Origin: Tulasnella sp. 424
Taxonomy: Eukaryota > Basidiomycota > Agaricomycetes > Cantharellales > Tulasnellaceae
Direction: 5' to 3'
NCBI GenBank assembly: GCA_019633425.1
Contig: WSUB01000013.1
Location: 310,001 to 374,000, forward strand
DNA: 64,000 nucleotides
Under the pieces are notes generated by a model. It was not told the DNA's origin, did not search any database, and was given only the letters and a program-made list of their open reading frames with translations. Shown here piece after piece: positions 11,512 through 22,867 of the stretch. The stretch's first letter is position 1, and each line of letters begins with the position of its first letter. The position numbers were made by a program, and so were the translations under genes.

Positions 11512-14129
11512 CTACTTAAAGTGAAGGTTGAAATCGTACGGTTGTTCTGAGGGATCGCCTGACGCTGCGGCCGTTGTGAGAGCCTTCTTGCGCGCCGCTG
11601 AGGGCTCGTTCGTCACTTTCAAGGAAGACTTCTTCTCAATGGGTGCACTGGGCTTTGTCGCAGGCTTGGAAGCCGCGGATTTCGCGGCTGCTGCTCGAGA
11701 GCGTTCCTTCGCCGCCTCTTGAGTCGCTTTCTTTAGTGATGTCTTGGACGGTTTGGCATCTTTCGTGGAACGAGGTGCGGGAGCGGATGGGGCGGCATGG
11801 GCAGATGCGAACGCGACTTTTTTGGACTTGGATGCTTTGAGCGGGGTGGGTTCGAGAGGAGCGTTGGCTGAGGCTCGACGGTTGGATTTGGATTTGGGGG
11901 GAGGTGAAGGTTCATCGGAGTCGGAGTCTTGGTCCTCGTTGGACGCTGAGTCGCTGTTGTTTCCGAATCCACCCCATTCTTCTTCACCGTCGTCGTCGGA
12001 TTGGTCCTCTCCATCTTCCATTTCGTCGTCATCGTCAAGCTCATCTTCCTCGTCCTCTTCATCCGAGTCTTCGTCAACGTCCATGCGATCTCCATTCGCG
12101 AGTCGCTTCTTCAGCCTCAAGGCATCCAACTCTTCACCTTCCCCTCCAACGTCATACCGCGCGTGTAAATCAACTTGAACGTTCTCCGGCCACGGTTCGC
12201 CGACTTTAAACCTCACCACGCTCGATCCGTGGGGGCCTGCGATCATCTCCGCCTTGGTAGGAAGGTGGTCGAGAACGAGCGCGTCGGTGCGTTCGTACAA
12301 GTCTTTGAAGGGCGATGACGTTGGAGTGGTGGCGTTTAAGATGGTGGATAAGGACGATTTGGGCGGGAACGTGTAGATTCCGAGTTTGCCTTGGCGCCAG
12401 TCGCGGAGGATCATACTCGCTGTGCTGTTTTTGTCGGTTTTACCGGACTGCACATTACGGTTAAGAGTGAAACGGAAAGTTGATCGTGAAGTTTAATTTT
12501 TTTTTTTTTATCAGTAAAAGGCGCAGACGGGAACTCACTCTGCTCAAGCGACCGGATGCGCGGCCGAGGGATTTGATGATTGCTTCGAGGTCGCTGGAAT
12601 CAAAGGCTTGCGTATTGTACAAGACTTGAAGATCCTCGGGATTCGTTCTCAGGAGAACCCAGCTCGCTAGATGCGATGAGGAAACTGAGTTGTCTAGTAA
12701 GGTGCCTGCTACGATAATCGAACGTACCTGCGTTGACAGGATTCTTCATCTTTTCGAACAACCCTCGGCGGTGGAAAAGCAACTCCTTGGTTCTCAAATC
12801 AGCCAACGCCTCATCTGTAACGTCCGTGGGCAGCTTGAAGGTGAATCCGGGCGTATCGACGAGAGTGACTTCCAAGCCATCCCCCACGGATAGGCTGTTA
12901 GAAGAGAGCCGGCGAGGATGGACCGTCGTTCGAGAATTCGAGTCATCTCCGATGCGGATGCGGTATACCTTTTGACTCTCTTCGTGTAGGAGTGAGTTGA
13001 TGATGGCGGACTTGCCGGTCTATATAGACATCGAGGAGAGAGGTTAGTAAGCTCATCCTCCCCAGCGGATACAGCACCTCAGTAAGTTAGTAGGCATGAT
13101 CTCGCACATTTGTCATTCCAGCAAATGCCACCACAAAGGGAGCAGAACTGCCGCCCGACGCCCTTTTTTCCTTAGCCAAGGTCGTGATGCATTCTCGCAG
13201 AGCGGTTGCGCCCAGCTCATCATCCAATGGTGCCCTCTCCTTGCCTTTGGGGTTCACGGGAATGAAGATGCTAGTTAAAAATGCTGTCGAAGGCCTGAAC
13301 GGAAACGCTGGATGTTCGAGCCGAAGGTGAGAGAGCCAGGCGGACACCGCTTCTCTCGGAACGAGCTCTGAAAGGCCCGCGCCGTCTAAGTTAGTGCAAC
13401 CCAACGCAACAGACGGTTTCACGAGCCTACCTGTTTTGTTGAGCACGAATATAAGCTTCTTTCCGCGCTCAGCCAAGGTCTTCTCGAACGAAGGTACTCT
13501 GTACGATAACGGATCTCGACTGTCCAGAAGTTGAATCACGAGGTCGGCTTTGTTAATAGCGGCATCGAGGTCAGGGAGATCCGGATCTAAAAGCGCAGGA
13601 GCTTCTTCATCATCATCTGATGCTGCATCGTCGATGACGGCAGCAGTTGAAATGCGGCTTGGATCCACGACCGTTAGGCCACTGAGTTGGACAATATCGG
13701 ACATCTTGAGCTCTTTCGCCTTCTTCTTCTCTTCCAGATCCTACACAGAATGGTAATTATAATTGACCTTGAGCAATTAAACTACCACTCACAAGGACTC
13801 GGGCTTGCTCTGCCTCTGCCAGGATCAAATCCTTGAAAGGGAAGCTATTGGGAACTCCGGGATCTTTCTTTACCCCTGTAAACGCATAAAGCTCCTAAGA
13901 AAAAAAGGTTTCTAAATGATACATCTATTTCACGTACTAGATTTCCACTGTGGGTTGCGTTTTGCATCCCTTGTCGCCTTGCGCTTACGCTCCTTTGCCT
14001 TCTTCCTCCATCGCTCCGCGTCTTTAATCCTGACACGCTTGCTTTTCGCTAAAACCAAAATTCCATGAGATTCGTTGTCTTTTTTTCGTTGATTTGAACC
14101 CTTAACATACGCTTTCTAATGAGACCCAT
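11512..14129 (-). CDS. nucleolar circularly permuted GTPase (GNL3L/Grn1/NUG1 family)
   Basis: Family involved in assembly and export of the 60S ribosomal subunit. A short first exon (MGLIRKP) joins a very basic N-terminus (SKRVRIKDAERWRKKAKERKRK). The permuted G motifs are in the family order: LDSRDPLSYR (family DAR-like), G4 within FVLNKT, then G1 GMTNTGKSAIINSLL, G2-like NSRTTVHPRR and G3 DTPGF. The intron inside GMTN-TGKS restores the P-loop. The C-terminal third is acidic (Asp/Glu runs at 11960-12090) and then Lys/Ala/Ser-rich, ending YDFNLHFK, as expected for a nucleolar factor. The exact G4 residue depends on which acceptor is used near 13388-13410: NKTE or NKTD. Grn1 and NUG1 cannot be told apart by eye. 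Confidence 0.88.
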
Positions 14130-14392
14130 TGCTAAGGGTTTGTCTGGGGGTGAAGGTGAAGAGGTCAAATTTCCTTGTTGTGGACCTGGTTTCAGGGTTG
14201 TTTGTTTTGGTTGTGGTTGTTCTAGTTCGGTGCACAGCCACAGAACACGCTTTTTCTCAAACAACCCGCGTTGTCGACCGACGGGATGCCTCATGGCAGC
14301 TCAAACATTAATCACTTATACCCCGACCCTCATGATGCAAACCCTCGTCACTCTTCTTCTCCTTTGTCTACGACCTGCTACGACTCTCCTCA

Positions 14393-15785
14393 ATGGCAAG
14401 ACTACGAATCTCTAGAAAGACGCTACTAATATGGTCACGAGTTGGTTCTTACTGTACGTCTTGAAAGCCTTTGCTACTGTGAAAGAGGTCGGCTTCTAAT
14501 GAATCCGCTTTCGCTCGCTTTTTTTACGTTCGAACAGTGCTTGTGGCGGCCATCGCCTGCTCAGTCATTGGCATTTGTGCGTCATCTCGTCGGTCCTGAT
14601 TGTGACTATCGACGCTCATCCTCGTCTCATTGCAGCTGCCTATCTCGAATATATCCAACATTGGAAACCCCGTACGGTCTCAGCTCCCTTTTCGCTGCTC
14701 CCCGTCCCGTGCTTACGACGTCGTCTTCATCATTAGTCGCGGTGTATCTGCTTCCGTTCATCGTTGGAATTTCGACCGTTGCGACTGTTCTGCCGTTGTA
14801 CGTTCTTCTCTCTGCCCCGTTCGAATGCAGCGCCTTACCTCGTGATGCACCTCAACCTCAGGGCTGTGCTAGACCGTCTACGGCGGGATGCTGCTGTTCA
14901 CCAGCCTAGGGTGGAACTATGCTGGCTTGCAGTTGTTACCCTCGTGTGGCTTGGTGAGTGTGCGCATGGGACCGTCGCTATTTCCATGCTCAGACCACCC
15001 CTCCACGTACAGCCGCAGCAATGTTCTTCACACTCCAAATGCAAGGGTTCCCTTCTTGCTCCATATATCGAGGTCGGTTCTTTAGTTGGAACCACGGTCA
15101 GCACTCATGGCTGAAGGTGGCTGCATGTCGCGTCTAAATTTCTGGTCAAAACAGATTCCCAATTTGGGTGGTGTCGCCTTCACATTGCCGCTCAAGCATT
15201 ACTCTGGGTCGGCTTTTCAATATGTGCGTACCCCCTCGCTTTGTTGGTGCAGCTGCTGACAGGTCACTTGTCCCCGTAGTGCTTCTCATCATCCTCGGCA
15301 TCCTAGCCTTCTGCCTATACAACTCGAGCCGAGGTTACCATTATGTGTGGTCAACGGCCATATCAGACTTTGAAATCGCCCCCAAAATTGCGCCATCAGT
15401 CCTGTTCGAACGGGAACAACGCGAGCGAGCGCAAGCACTGGACGAAACGTTGGCCAACCTGGGTTTGCAACAGCGGTATCAAGCCTCCCTAGCCGACTCT
15501 GGACCCCCACGGGACCGTCCTCCATCACCCACCCTGTCCGTGCGCTCTGCGATGCGGTCCCTTGGATACGTGCCAGAACGATCTGCCCCGCGGCTCGCTA
15601 CGGAGAGGAATCCTTCGGAGCAAACTCTCCCCGTGTCCATTCGCTCTGCACATCATGCCATAGCCGCCGCTCAGCTCAGCTCACACTCTCTCGCAACGGC
15701 TTCGAATCACCATCTCGTAGGCGCTGACCTGCAACGACTGGAAACAACTAGCACTTCAAATCGCGTCTATGGCGCTGCTATGTAA
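14393..15785 (+). CDS. four-helix membrane protein, MARVEL-like
   Basis: Many very short exons encode hydrophobic helices. The start MARLRISRKTLLIWSRVG splices into YLLVAAIACSVIGI and then AYLEYIQHWKPR. Other helices are YLLPFIVGISTVATV, VELCWLAVVTLVWL, and AAQALLWVGFSI joined to LLIILGILAFCLY. The C-terminal ~140 residues (after 15330) are cytosolic-looking and Ser/Pro-rich, ending RVYGAAM. The layout resembles fungal MARVEL-domain proteins, which associate with plasma-membrane domains. Exon boundaries between 14650 and 15200 were only partly resolved (one phase, near 14810, did not close), so the middle of the model is tentative. Function unknown. Confidence 0.6.
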
Positions 15786-16302
15786 CGAACCCGAAAACCG
15801 ACCTTGATGGACCTTGCACGAACTATTTTTTTTTTACGATCTACGACTTCGTACACAAAAATGTCTTCTTAATCACCTCTTTGTAGTCCGTAGACTTTTT
15901 CTCTTTCTTCTGTATCGCATGGATAATGTGGATTCACGAATTTCGGCCTGGGATTGCTTCCGCCCGATGATCTGGTCCCCACGTGTGTGCCTGACGTTTT
16001 AATGTGGTCTGCAAGCCACTCTTGAGACTTTTTCTTTCATCCCTCCAGCCAGCCTGACACGTCAAAGGAACAGCTTCAGTGCTTGCCCCAAACGACGAAC
16101 CTACTCAAAATATAGACCCATATACCTCTTCTCGCTATCTAATTCGCTCTGTGTGGCGCCCCAACCACAAGAGAATTTTGCCCCAAAGGTTTCAGTTCTC
16201 GTTATTTTCACGCGAATTCGCCCTACAAAACCCCCTTCAAAACCTGCGACACTAGATTTCGGGAGGCGCTAGAGCTAGTCGCTGCTCTCGATTATACCAG
16301 AG
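15786..16302. promoter_or_regulatory. upstream region of ALE1
   Basis: 3' flank of the MARVEL-like gene and 5' flank of the acyltransferase, same strand. T-rich near 15825-15910. No gene or repeat recognised. Confidence 0.35.
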
Positions 16303-18502
16303 ATGGAAGCAATAGACAACTTCTATGACGCAGCTGGGGCAGCAGCAGGGGTTCATGGCAGCCAGCTGAAAGTAAGCCAGCTCCCTTCGCTTTTTAACAA
16401 CGTTCTCCACCCGAAACCGAGCTCATTCATATGCTAACAAAACTCTTTTGTAAAAGCTGTTGACCTGCTTCGTCCTATCGTACCCACTCGGCTCCGTCTT
16501 TGTACGGATCCCCAAAAACCAACCGGCGGCTAAGCATCTCTTCAGCATCGGCGTCACGCTTTTCTTCCTTTGGGGGATGCTCAAGCTATGGATCGGATCC
16601 CTAAATGTCTTTGGGAGCGCGTTGTTCACATACTTTATGGCTGGGAATTTCCGAGGGAGACAGATGCCTTGGACGGTCTTCGGGTGAGCTCATAGGCTCC
16701 TCCTATTCATCGTTTAGTTGCTGAGACTGACCTGACCATAACTCCCGCTAGTGTTGTTATGGGACACTTGCTTATAAGGTATTCCTTTCGTTCGGAAGTT
16801 GAAACGAGTAGTATCAACTGACCGCGACCTTGGGGTAGCCACTGGATCCGATACATGTGGCCGTCCGACGCAGTGGAAATCAGCGGCCCGCAAATGGTGC
16901 TGACCATGAAGCTTACAACCTTTGCCTGGAACGTGTATGATGGTCAACAAGAGATCGAGGTGTGTGACGGGCTCGTTAACCAGCGAATGAATGGTTTTCT
17001 AACGTCCTTCCGGCACCATAGTCCTTGGACGAATCTCAAAAGGAGACTCGCATCCCAAAGCTTCCTTCGCTCCTCGAATTTTTCGGCTACGTGTGAGCAT
17101 AACTCTGAACTGCACTCGGGTGTCTGTTCTGATTATGCTAATTCTTTGCCTTGCCCTCATAGCTTTTACTTCCCAGCTTTCCTCATCGGCCCCTCCTTAA
17201 CTTTCTCCGAATACATGGCTCTCATCGACGAGACTCTGTACAAGGATGCAGCACCTGCCAGTCCTAACAGTCGCAAGCGGGTTCCCGTTGGTCGTAAGAG
17301 GGTCGCGTACCAGAAATTGGCCTTTGGTATTTCTTGTATCGCGTTTTTCGCCCTGTATGGCGGCAAGTTCAACTATACTGTAGCGGCTGCTGATTGGTGG
17401 ATGACGAAACCTTTCTGGTATCGGTAAGCCTAAAGCGAGCGTCATGCCGAATTTTCTATCTCACTTTATGCTTGCAGGTTACTCTATACGCAAATAGTGG
17501 GCGTGGTCCAGCGAATTAGGTACTACGGTGCCTGGTCCTTGACCGAGGTGGGAGTATCGGTCATTGTATTTGAAGGATCTGCTAACATCAACCTTTGCTA
17601 AACGCATTTAGGGTGGCTGTATCTTCACTGGACTCGGCTTCAATGGTTTCAACAAGGATGGAAGCACTCGATGGGACAAAGCTGCCAATATTAACGTGAT
17701 GAATATCGAGTTTGCGCCCAATGTCAAAGTCTTGTTGGACAACTGGAACATCAATACCAACACGTGGCTGAGAAACTCGGTCTACAAGCGACTTACTCCA
17801 CCTGGCAAGAAACCTGGATCGTTGGTTACGATGTACACTTTCATGACCAGTGCCATTTGGGTAAGTGGACAATCAAAACGCCTGCATTTTCGTCATCACC
17901 TTGCCTGATTCTTCTTAACTTTGATGCGAATGTAGCATGGTATTTACCCCGGCTACTATCTCACTTTCTTCTTTGGAGGACTCGTCAGCTCAGCCGCTCG
18001 CCAAGTTCGAACATATATCCGCCCGTTCTTCCTCCCGGCACTCTTCCCAGCCAAGTCCAAGGTGCTCCCCCCTCAGACGCTCGCCAAACGTCTATACGAC
18101 GTCGTTGGAACGATCGCTTGCCTGCTCGTTATCAACTACATGGCGGCACCGTTCATGCTGTTGGAACTCGGACCTTCGATCAAGAACTGGAACACGCTCT
18201 TCTGGTACGGCCATGTTACAGTCATTGTTTGGCTCGTTTGGGGCCAAAGCCTCGGCGGATTCCGATGGCTGGGCAAATTGGTGAAGGCTCGTGCGGAGAA
18301 GGCCGCGTCAAAGGAGGCATTGAAGGTCCACATGGAGATGGAGGAGCGTGAGAACAAGCTGGCGTCTGGAATGATGACTCCCAGCTCGAGCGGGGGCACC
18401 TTGGTTGTTCCTCCATTCGACGTTGCCATGAAGGGGATGGAGGAGGCTGGAGACGCCTTGAAGCAGGGTTTGGCCAAAGGAGGGCATGTCAAGAAAGCGT
18501 GA
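16303..18502 (+). CDS. ALE1: lysophospholipid acyltransferase ALE1/LPT1 (MBOAT family)
   Basis: ER membrane enzyme that re-acylates lysophospholipids with acyl-CoA in the Lands cycle. Exons begin 16303-16371, 16457-16683, followed by several more. The multi-pass protein carries MBOAT hallmarks: YMWPSDAVEISGPQMVLTMKLT, the WNINTNTWLRNSVYKR motif containing the conserved Asn, and the catalytic His at an exon junction (TSAIW-HGIYPGYYLTFF). The family motif FYFPAFLIGPSLTFSEY is also present. The C-terminal ~80 residues are charged and cytosolic, ending GGHVKKA in a dilysine-like KKA context that would fit ER location. Length (~570 residues) is usual for the family. Confidence 0.93.
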
Positions 18503-19271
18503 GGTCTATCAGGATTTCTTGGGCTCTAGATGTTGGTACCCAATTTTGATATTATTCATTGCCGTTGCCCCTCGGTGCCTCACGTCGAAGCCCGCATGCC
18601 CTATTTGAACTTCGAATCCATCTGCCCTTTGTCACGAAATTTGACATCCCCTCCTTAAAGTATTCAAGCCCTGTAGAACCCGTACGTTTGTTAAATATAA
18701 GGAAACGGGCAGTCAAGTAAACATGTCCTAAACGTATAGTACTAGTACGTGTTTACATTCCCCAAGAGGAAGAGCGCTAGCATGCAGCCTGATTGCCCGC
18801 TGAAGGGGCCTTTTGTCAAGGTACTATACTCGACAATGGAAGGACGAGCTCCGCGTCAAAGCCCTAGAAGCAGTTGGCATGAACCCTTGATTCGCGTTGG
18901 ACGCATTGCAGCTATATTTCCACACAACCGGGTCCGGATGCGGGGACGTATACCGTACACATACTTCACGATTATGCCTTAATCTTTCCTTGACCGTTAT
19001 TGCATGGACTCAGGTGTTCTCCCTTTGTTCTATTTTAGGGCCATCTAACAAGAATGCACGCTATCGAGTGATAAGTGGGAGCGTCATTCTTAGCAAAACA
19101 CTGGTTGGGGGCTCGATTGTTGCAGTTTACAGACCTAGGGACCAATCACAAGTGTTTGTGCTTCAACCAACCACACCCCCTAAGCTGAAAACTCACTTAA
19201 GAGCGCAAACATCCGCTTTGCGGTTGCAGGAGTAGTCCTGATACCCCACTGCACATCTAATAGTGGCCCAC
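18503..19271. other. intergenic region, nothing recognised
   Basis: Boundary between the housekeeping block and the DUF6535/kinase block. Only short, unconvincing open frames occur on either strand. Confidence 0.35.
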
Positions 19272-21671
19272 ATGGCTGCCTCAACTCTAACATATCCTGT
19301 ACCTCCCCTTGAGTTCGGCCGAGACGGGGGAGAGTTCTACAAGCACTACGACAAAATTGCGGACGAACTCGACAATGGAATGATTAAAGGACTCAAGTCA
19401 AGTCTTGATGGTCTCCTGATCTTTGTACGCTGCTTTTTTGCAATCGAGGCGTTCGCTGCTAATCCAGAATACGGAAATGGGTCAATTGTAGGCTGGTCTC
19501 TTCGCAGGGATAAACTCAGCATTTCTAGCCTTAACGCTCCCAAAGATGAGCGCGGACCCCGTCGACGATACGAATGCCCTCCTCCTAGAGTTGATTCGAG
19601 GAAACAACGAGACAGCGTTATCTCTGACGCTGCCGTCGGCCAAATTCTCTCCGACACCTCACATCTACACCATTAACTTCTTGTTTCTGGTTAGCCTCGC
19701 AAGCGCCCTCTTCGCCTCGTTTTTCGCCGTCGTCGGGAAACAATGGCTTGCATACTATCAGACTCCGGAGGGATCCGGAGGGGACAAGCAACGAGGGGAG
19801 CAGCTCAAACGATCTCAAGGCGCAGAGCGATGGCGGCTGATTCCAATACTCGACGGCCTGATACCCCTACTTCTGCAATTTGCCTTGGTAATTTTTGCAG
19901 TAGGCATCATTCTCTATCTCAAGACGCTGAGCAACGCCCTCGCGTTCACGATGGTGGCGCTCTCGTCACTTGCATTCGTTTGTTTCTGCCTCACGATAGG
20001 GGTTTCGTTCTGGGACCCCTACTCACCCTACCGAACTCCAGCATCGCAATTGTTCAATTGGTGCAGCGACGGATTGATATTTGTATCAATGCATGCCCTC
20101 GTGCTAATCTCTAGAGGGTTGGAGGATGCCTTTCAGATCGAGTTGGCAACAGCAGGGAATCGAACCCAACCCCTGGAGATCGTAGTGAAGGAAGTAGGTG
20201 ACCAATTGATGTGGAAGCTACCTCTCCAGCGGAAAGCAGACCCGCCAGCACAACTCCAGGGAGACTTCGTCAGGCGCATTTTGGCAGTCTCGGCGGACCG
20301 TGAGGCCGTTTTCCATGCGGCTCTCAACATACACATCATACGGGACCCCCGTACGATTCGACGCATAGTAGATGATGGCGTCACCGTCGCGCGTCTTCGA
20401 GAACTCTTCATGGACCTGGAGCGTACAGGACCAGTACAGCTCGGCCAACGCTTGCCCATAACCATGGGACGGGACGCAATCGCATTTGGAGGCGCTGTAC
20501 TACAGCTCACTCTATACGGCAACTCGAGTTCCCCAGCGAACTTGGACCCTAACTGGTCGCCTGAAACGATGTTCCAATCCTCCACAGGATTTGCAAGCCT
20601 GCTACTGGCAGAAGGATCCGAAAAAAACCAGTCGGTGATGGCTCCGCTCCCAGCGTCGTACTCCATTATGAAGTGGCTTTGGGAAGCTTGGTCTGAAGAT
20701 CAGTCTCCCGGGCGGCTGTTGACATTCAAGACTGCGGCCTCCCTTCTACCCCCTCTTCCATTGCAGACCACGGCTTTCATTGCTCTGTCTTTGAGCGTGT
20801 CTCGTGGACTCGAAGTTGTGGATCCTTCTTGGACGTTTCCCTCTTGGTCGAGCTCCCTCTTCCCTGATATTCAAGACGTGTTTTGGAAGTGAGTTTGAGA
20901 GCCTCTTATCCGCAATGTCTGCTCATATCTTGAACCTGATTGATCATGTGATGCAGGAAAGAAATGGACGATGACCTCACCGACATCATCTGCAATGCGC
21001 TCGAGACATGCACCAGGTATTGGGACCGAAAACCGTCTCTTCAGGTCTACATAGCGCTTCTCAAAGGCGTGGCAGCTCAGGTACGACAGGCAGAGCTCAG
21101 CAACGACGTCTATTACCTTAGACCGATTATTCGGGCAATACACGCCGTTTCGCTCTACACCGCCTGGAACATAGTCGAGAATAGTGAAGACCCCCTAGAA
21201 TCGCTCGAGCCCGAGCTCTGGCTTCCCCTGAAGAGCGAGGCATTCAATGCAGCCAATGCTTGCCTCGAACATTCCATTGCTGCACTCCGGCCGGGCCTTG
21301 ATGACGAAACGTCCGGGCGCCACCAGTAAGTTGCCGTTGCCCTGATGGTGATATCGAAGTCCGTTGGAGTGTTGACGTATTCGTGTTTCCACATCAGAGG
21401 AAACATATTTATCATTATTTCTCAAGTAGGGGAGTACTTGGACACGTTACTGGACGGACAGCCTGGCGCCAAGTTCGACGGCGCCGAAGCCCTACGAGCA
21501 TTAGACCCCTTGCTGGGCACTATTTCCGGAAAATCTCTTTCGAAAAACCCCGGACTCCAAGGCAGTGTTTCAAAGAATCTCATTAAAGATGTGGTTGACA
21601 AGTATCACTCGATGAAGCGAGCGGCGGAGCGGAATATCCAAACCGCTAGACTGGTGAGCGTTGCTCCATGA
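19272..21671 (+). CDS. DUF6535 multi-pass membrane protein, copy 2
   Basis: Intact relative of the copy at 27.6 kb. Exons: 19272-19424, 19492-20888, 20957-21325, then from about 21405. The N-terminus FGRDGGEFYKHYDKIADELD leads to LDGLLIF-AGLFAGINSAFLAL, the DUF6535 signature. Further helices: NFLFLVSLASALFASFFAV, then GKQWLAYYQTPEGSGG, LLLQFALVIFAVGIILYL and FTMVALSSLAFVCFCLTI, followed by the family motif WDPYSPYRTP. The C-terminal half is helical (FVRRILAVSADREAVFHAAL; DAIAFGGAVLQLTLYG). The end is uncertain: the frame stops at 21671, but a donor-like GTGAGC just before allows one more exon to about 21858. The start is the ATG at 19272. Function unknown. Confidence 0.85.
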
Positions 21672-22867
21672 AATCCATCGCCGTCGAAGCCTTGTGACCT
21701 GACTCAGATTTCGTTTCCGTGTTCAAGTCCCAATCAGTGTCCTCCGAACAGCCATTGCGCAGGACCTCGCTTTAACCCCTTGAAAGGTTCAAATGTAGTG
21801 CAAACTGGACTCGGACTTGCGTTTTCACCAGGAGGGGTGTCGATGTACGTTAGATAGCAGATAGCTGTTTATGGTTGAAGGGCGCGTATTAATTTGGGTT
21901 TGGTTTTTCTTTTTTTTTTTTGGGGGGGGGGGGGGGGTTCTCCTCTCGGCATAGAAACAAACGGTCTTGAGCATTTAGACCGAACCGCTTCGCCACGCAA
22001 GGTAGTCGAGCAGGCGCTACAAAAAGTAAATTGACGGTAGTGACGGTTGACTGTGATTTCAAAGGGGAAAAGGGACAGGATGGAGCTACCATAGTTCAGG
22101 ACATGCTGTTTGCTCATTTACGCAATTCTTGGGACGTAAACGAGACAAGTTGACATGACTGCGATATAGTATCTTGTATTCCCTCTGCGATAGAGGGATT
22201 CGCTGAAGAATACGTTGGCCGCAGCCAACGAAAGGCACGAAAGGCACGAAAGGCCCTCCTCAATAATCGTCCACATCACCCACCTGGCGATCACTGTAAC
22301 GCCGATTATATTTGGAGAGCCGCGCTCGCATTTGGAACGGACTCGTCGAAAGAAACGACGGCACGAACACCAGCACGCACCCAGCTTCACTCGCCGGTAG
22401 CACGCGAAGGGATAGATCGAGTGATTAGCGAGTATCTTAGGGTCGGCAGTACAGCACAAGTCGAAATCCCTGAGTAGAGATGATTCCACCACGAGGGAAG
22501 GAACACTGAACATTTAACGATAACGCCACCTACGCCCAGATACATATCACACGTGACAAAGTCGCCAAGTTCGGAAGTGAAGGTTGACGAGGGCGAGAAA
22601 CATTGTTTAGTCCAAAAGAGTTAAGTAATAGGACAACAAACGCACCTGAGGGTGGCCAAAGAACGAGGGAGAAAGAGCAACAGTGCATACGAAACAACGC
22701 TAGAGAACGAGACTGTCAGAGATATTGCATAAGGAATCGGAGAAATTGCCTGGAAACGATTGCCATTAGTCCCAGAGCAAAGGATCAGCGTTCTACAACA
22801 CGGATACCCACCTTACCACAAAGCAGCCTGCACTAGTTACGACCCGATAGACCTGCCAACAGCTGTC
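21672..22867. other. intergenic region with a T12-G16 homopolymer tract
   Basis: About 1.2 kb between the convergent DUF6535 gene and kinase-TPR gene. A run of 12 T (21910-21921) is followed directly by 16 G (21922-21937), where base calls may be unreliable. One minus-strand open frame (22118-22513) has no recognisable features. No gene supported. Confidence 0.4.

Noticed and set aside
11744..12178. Plus-strand frame with long Ser runs
   Set aside because: Antisense of the acidic Asp/Glu tract of the nucleolar GTPase; the Ser runs simply mirror GA-rich codons.
14060..14110. Sequence resembling a tRNA T-loop (GGGTTCAAATC on the minus strand)
   Set aside because: It lies in the first intron of the nucleolar GTPase gene, with no matching A box or acceptor stem.
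21910..21937. T12-G16 tract as a telomere-like or quadruplex element
   Set aside because: It is a simple homopolymer junction without repeated units. Length may be miscalled and no function can be argued.
22118..22513. Minus-strand frame of 131 codons with Cys-rich segments
   Set aside because: No recognisable domain, no neighbouring exons with good splice sites, and composition like the surrounding intergenic DNA.
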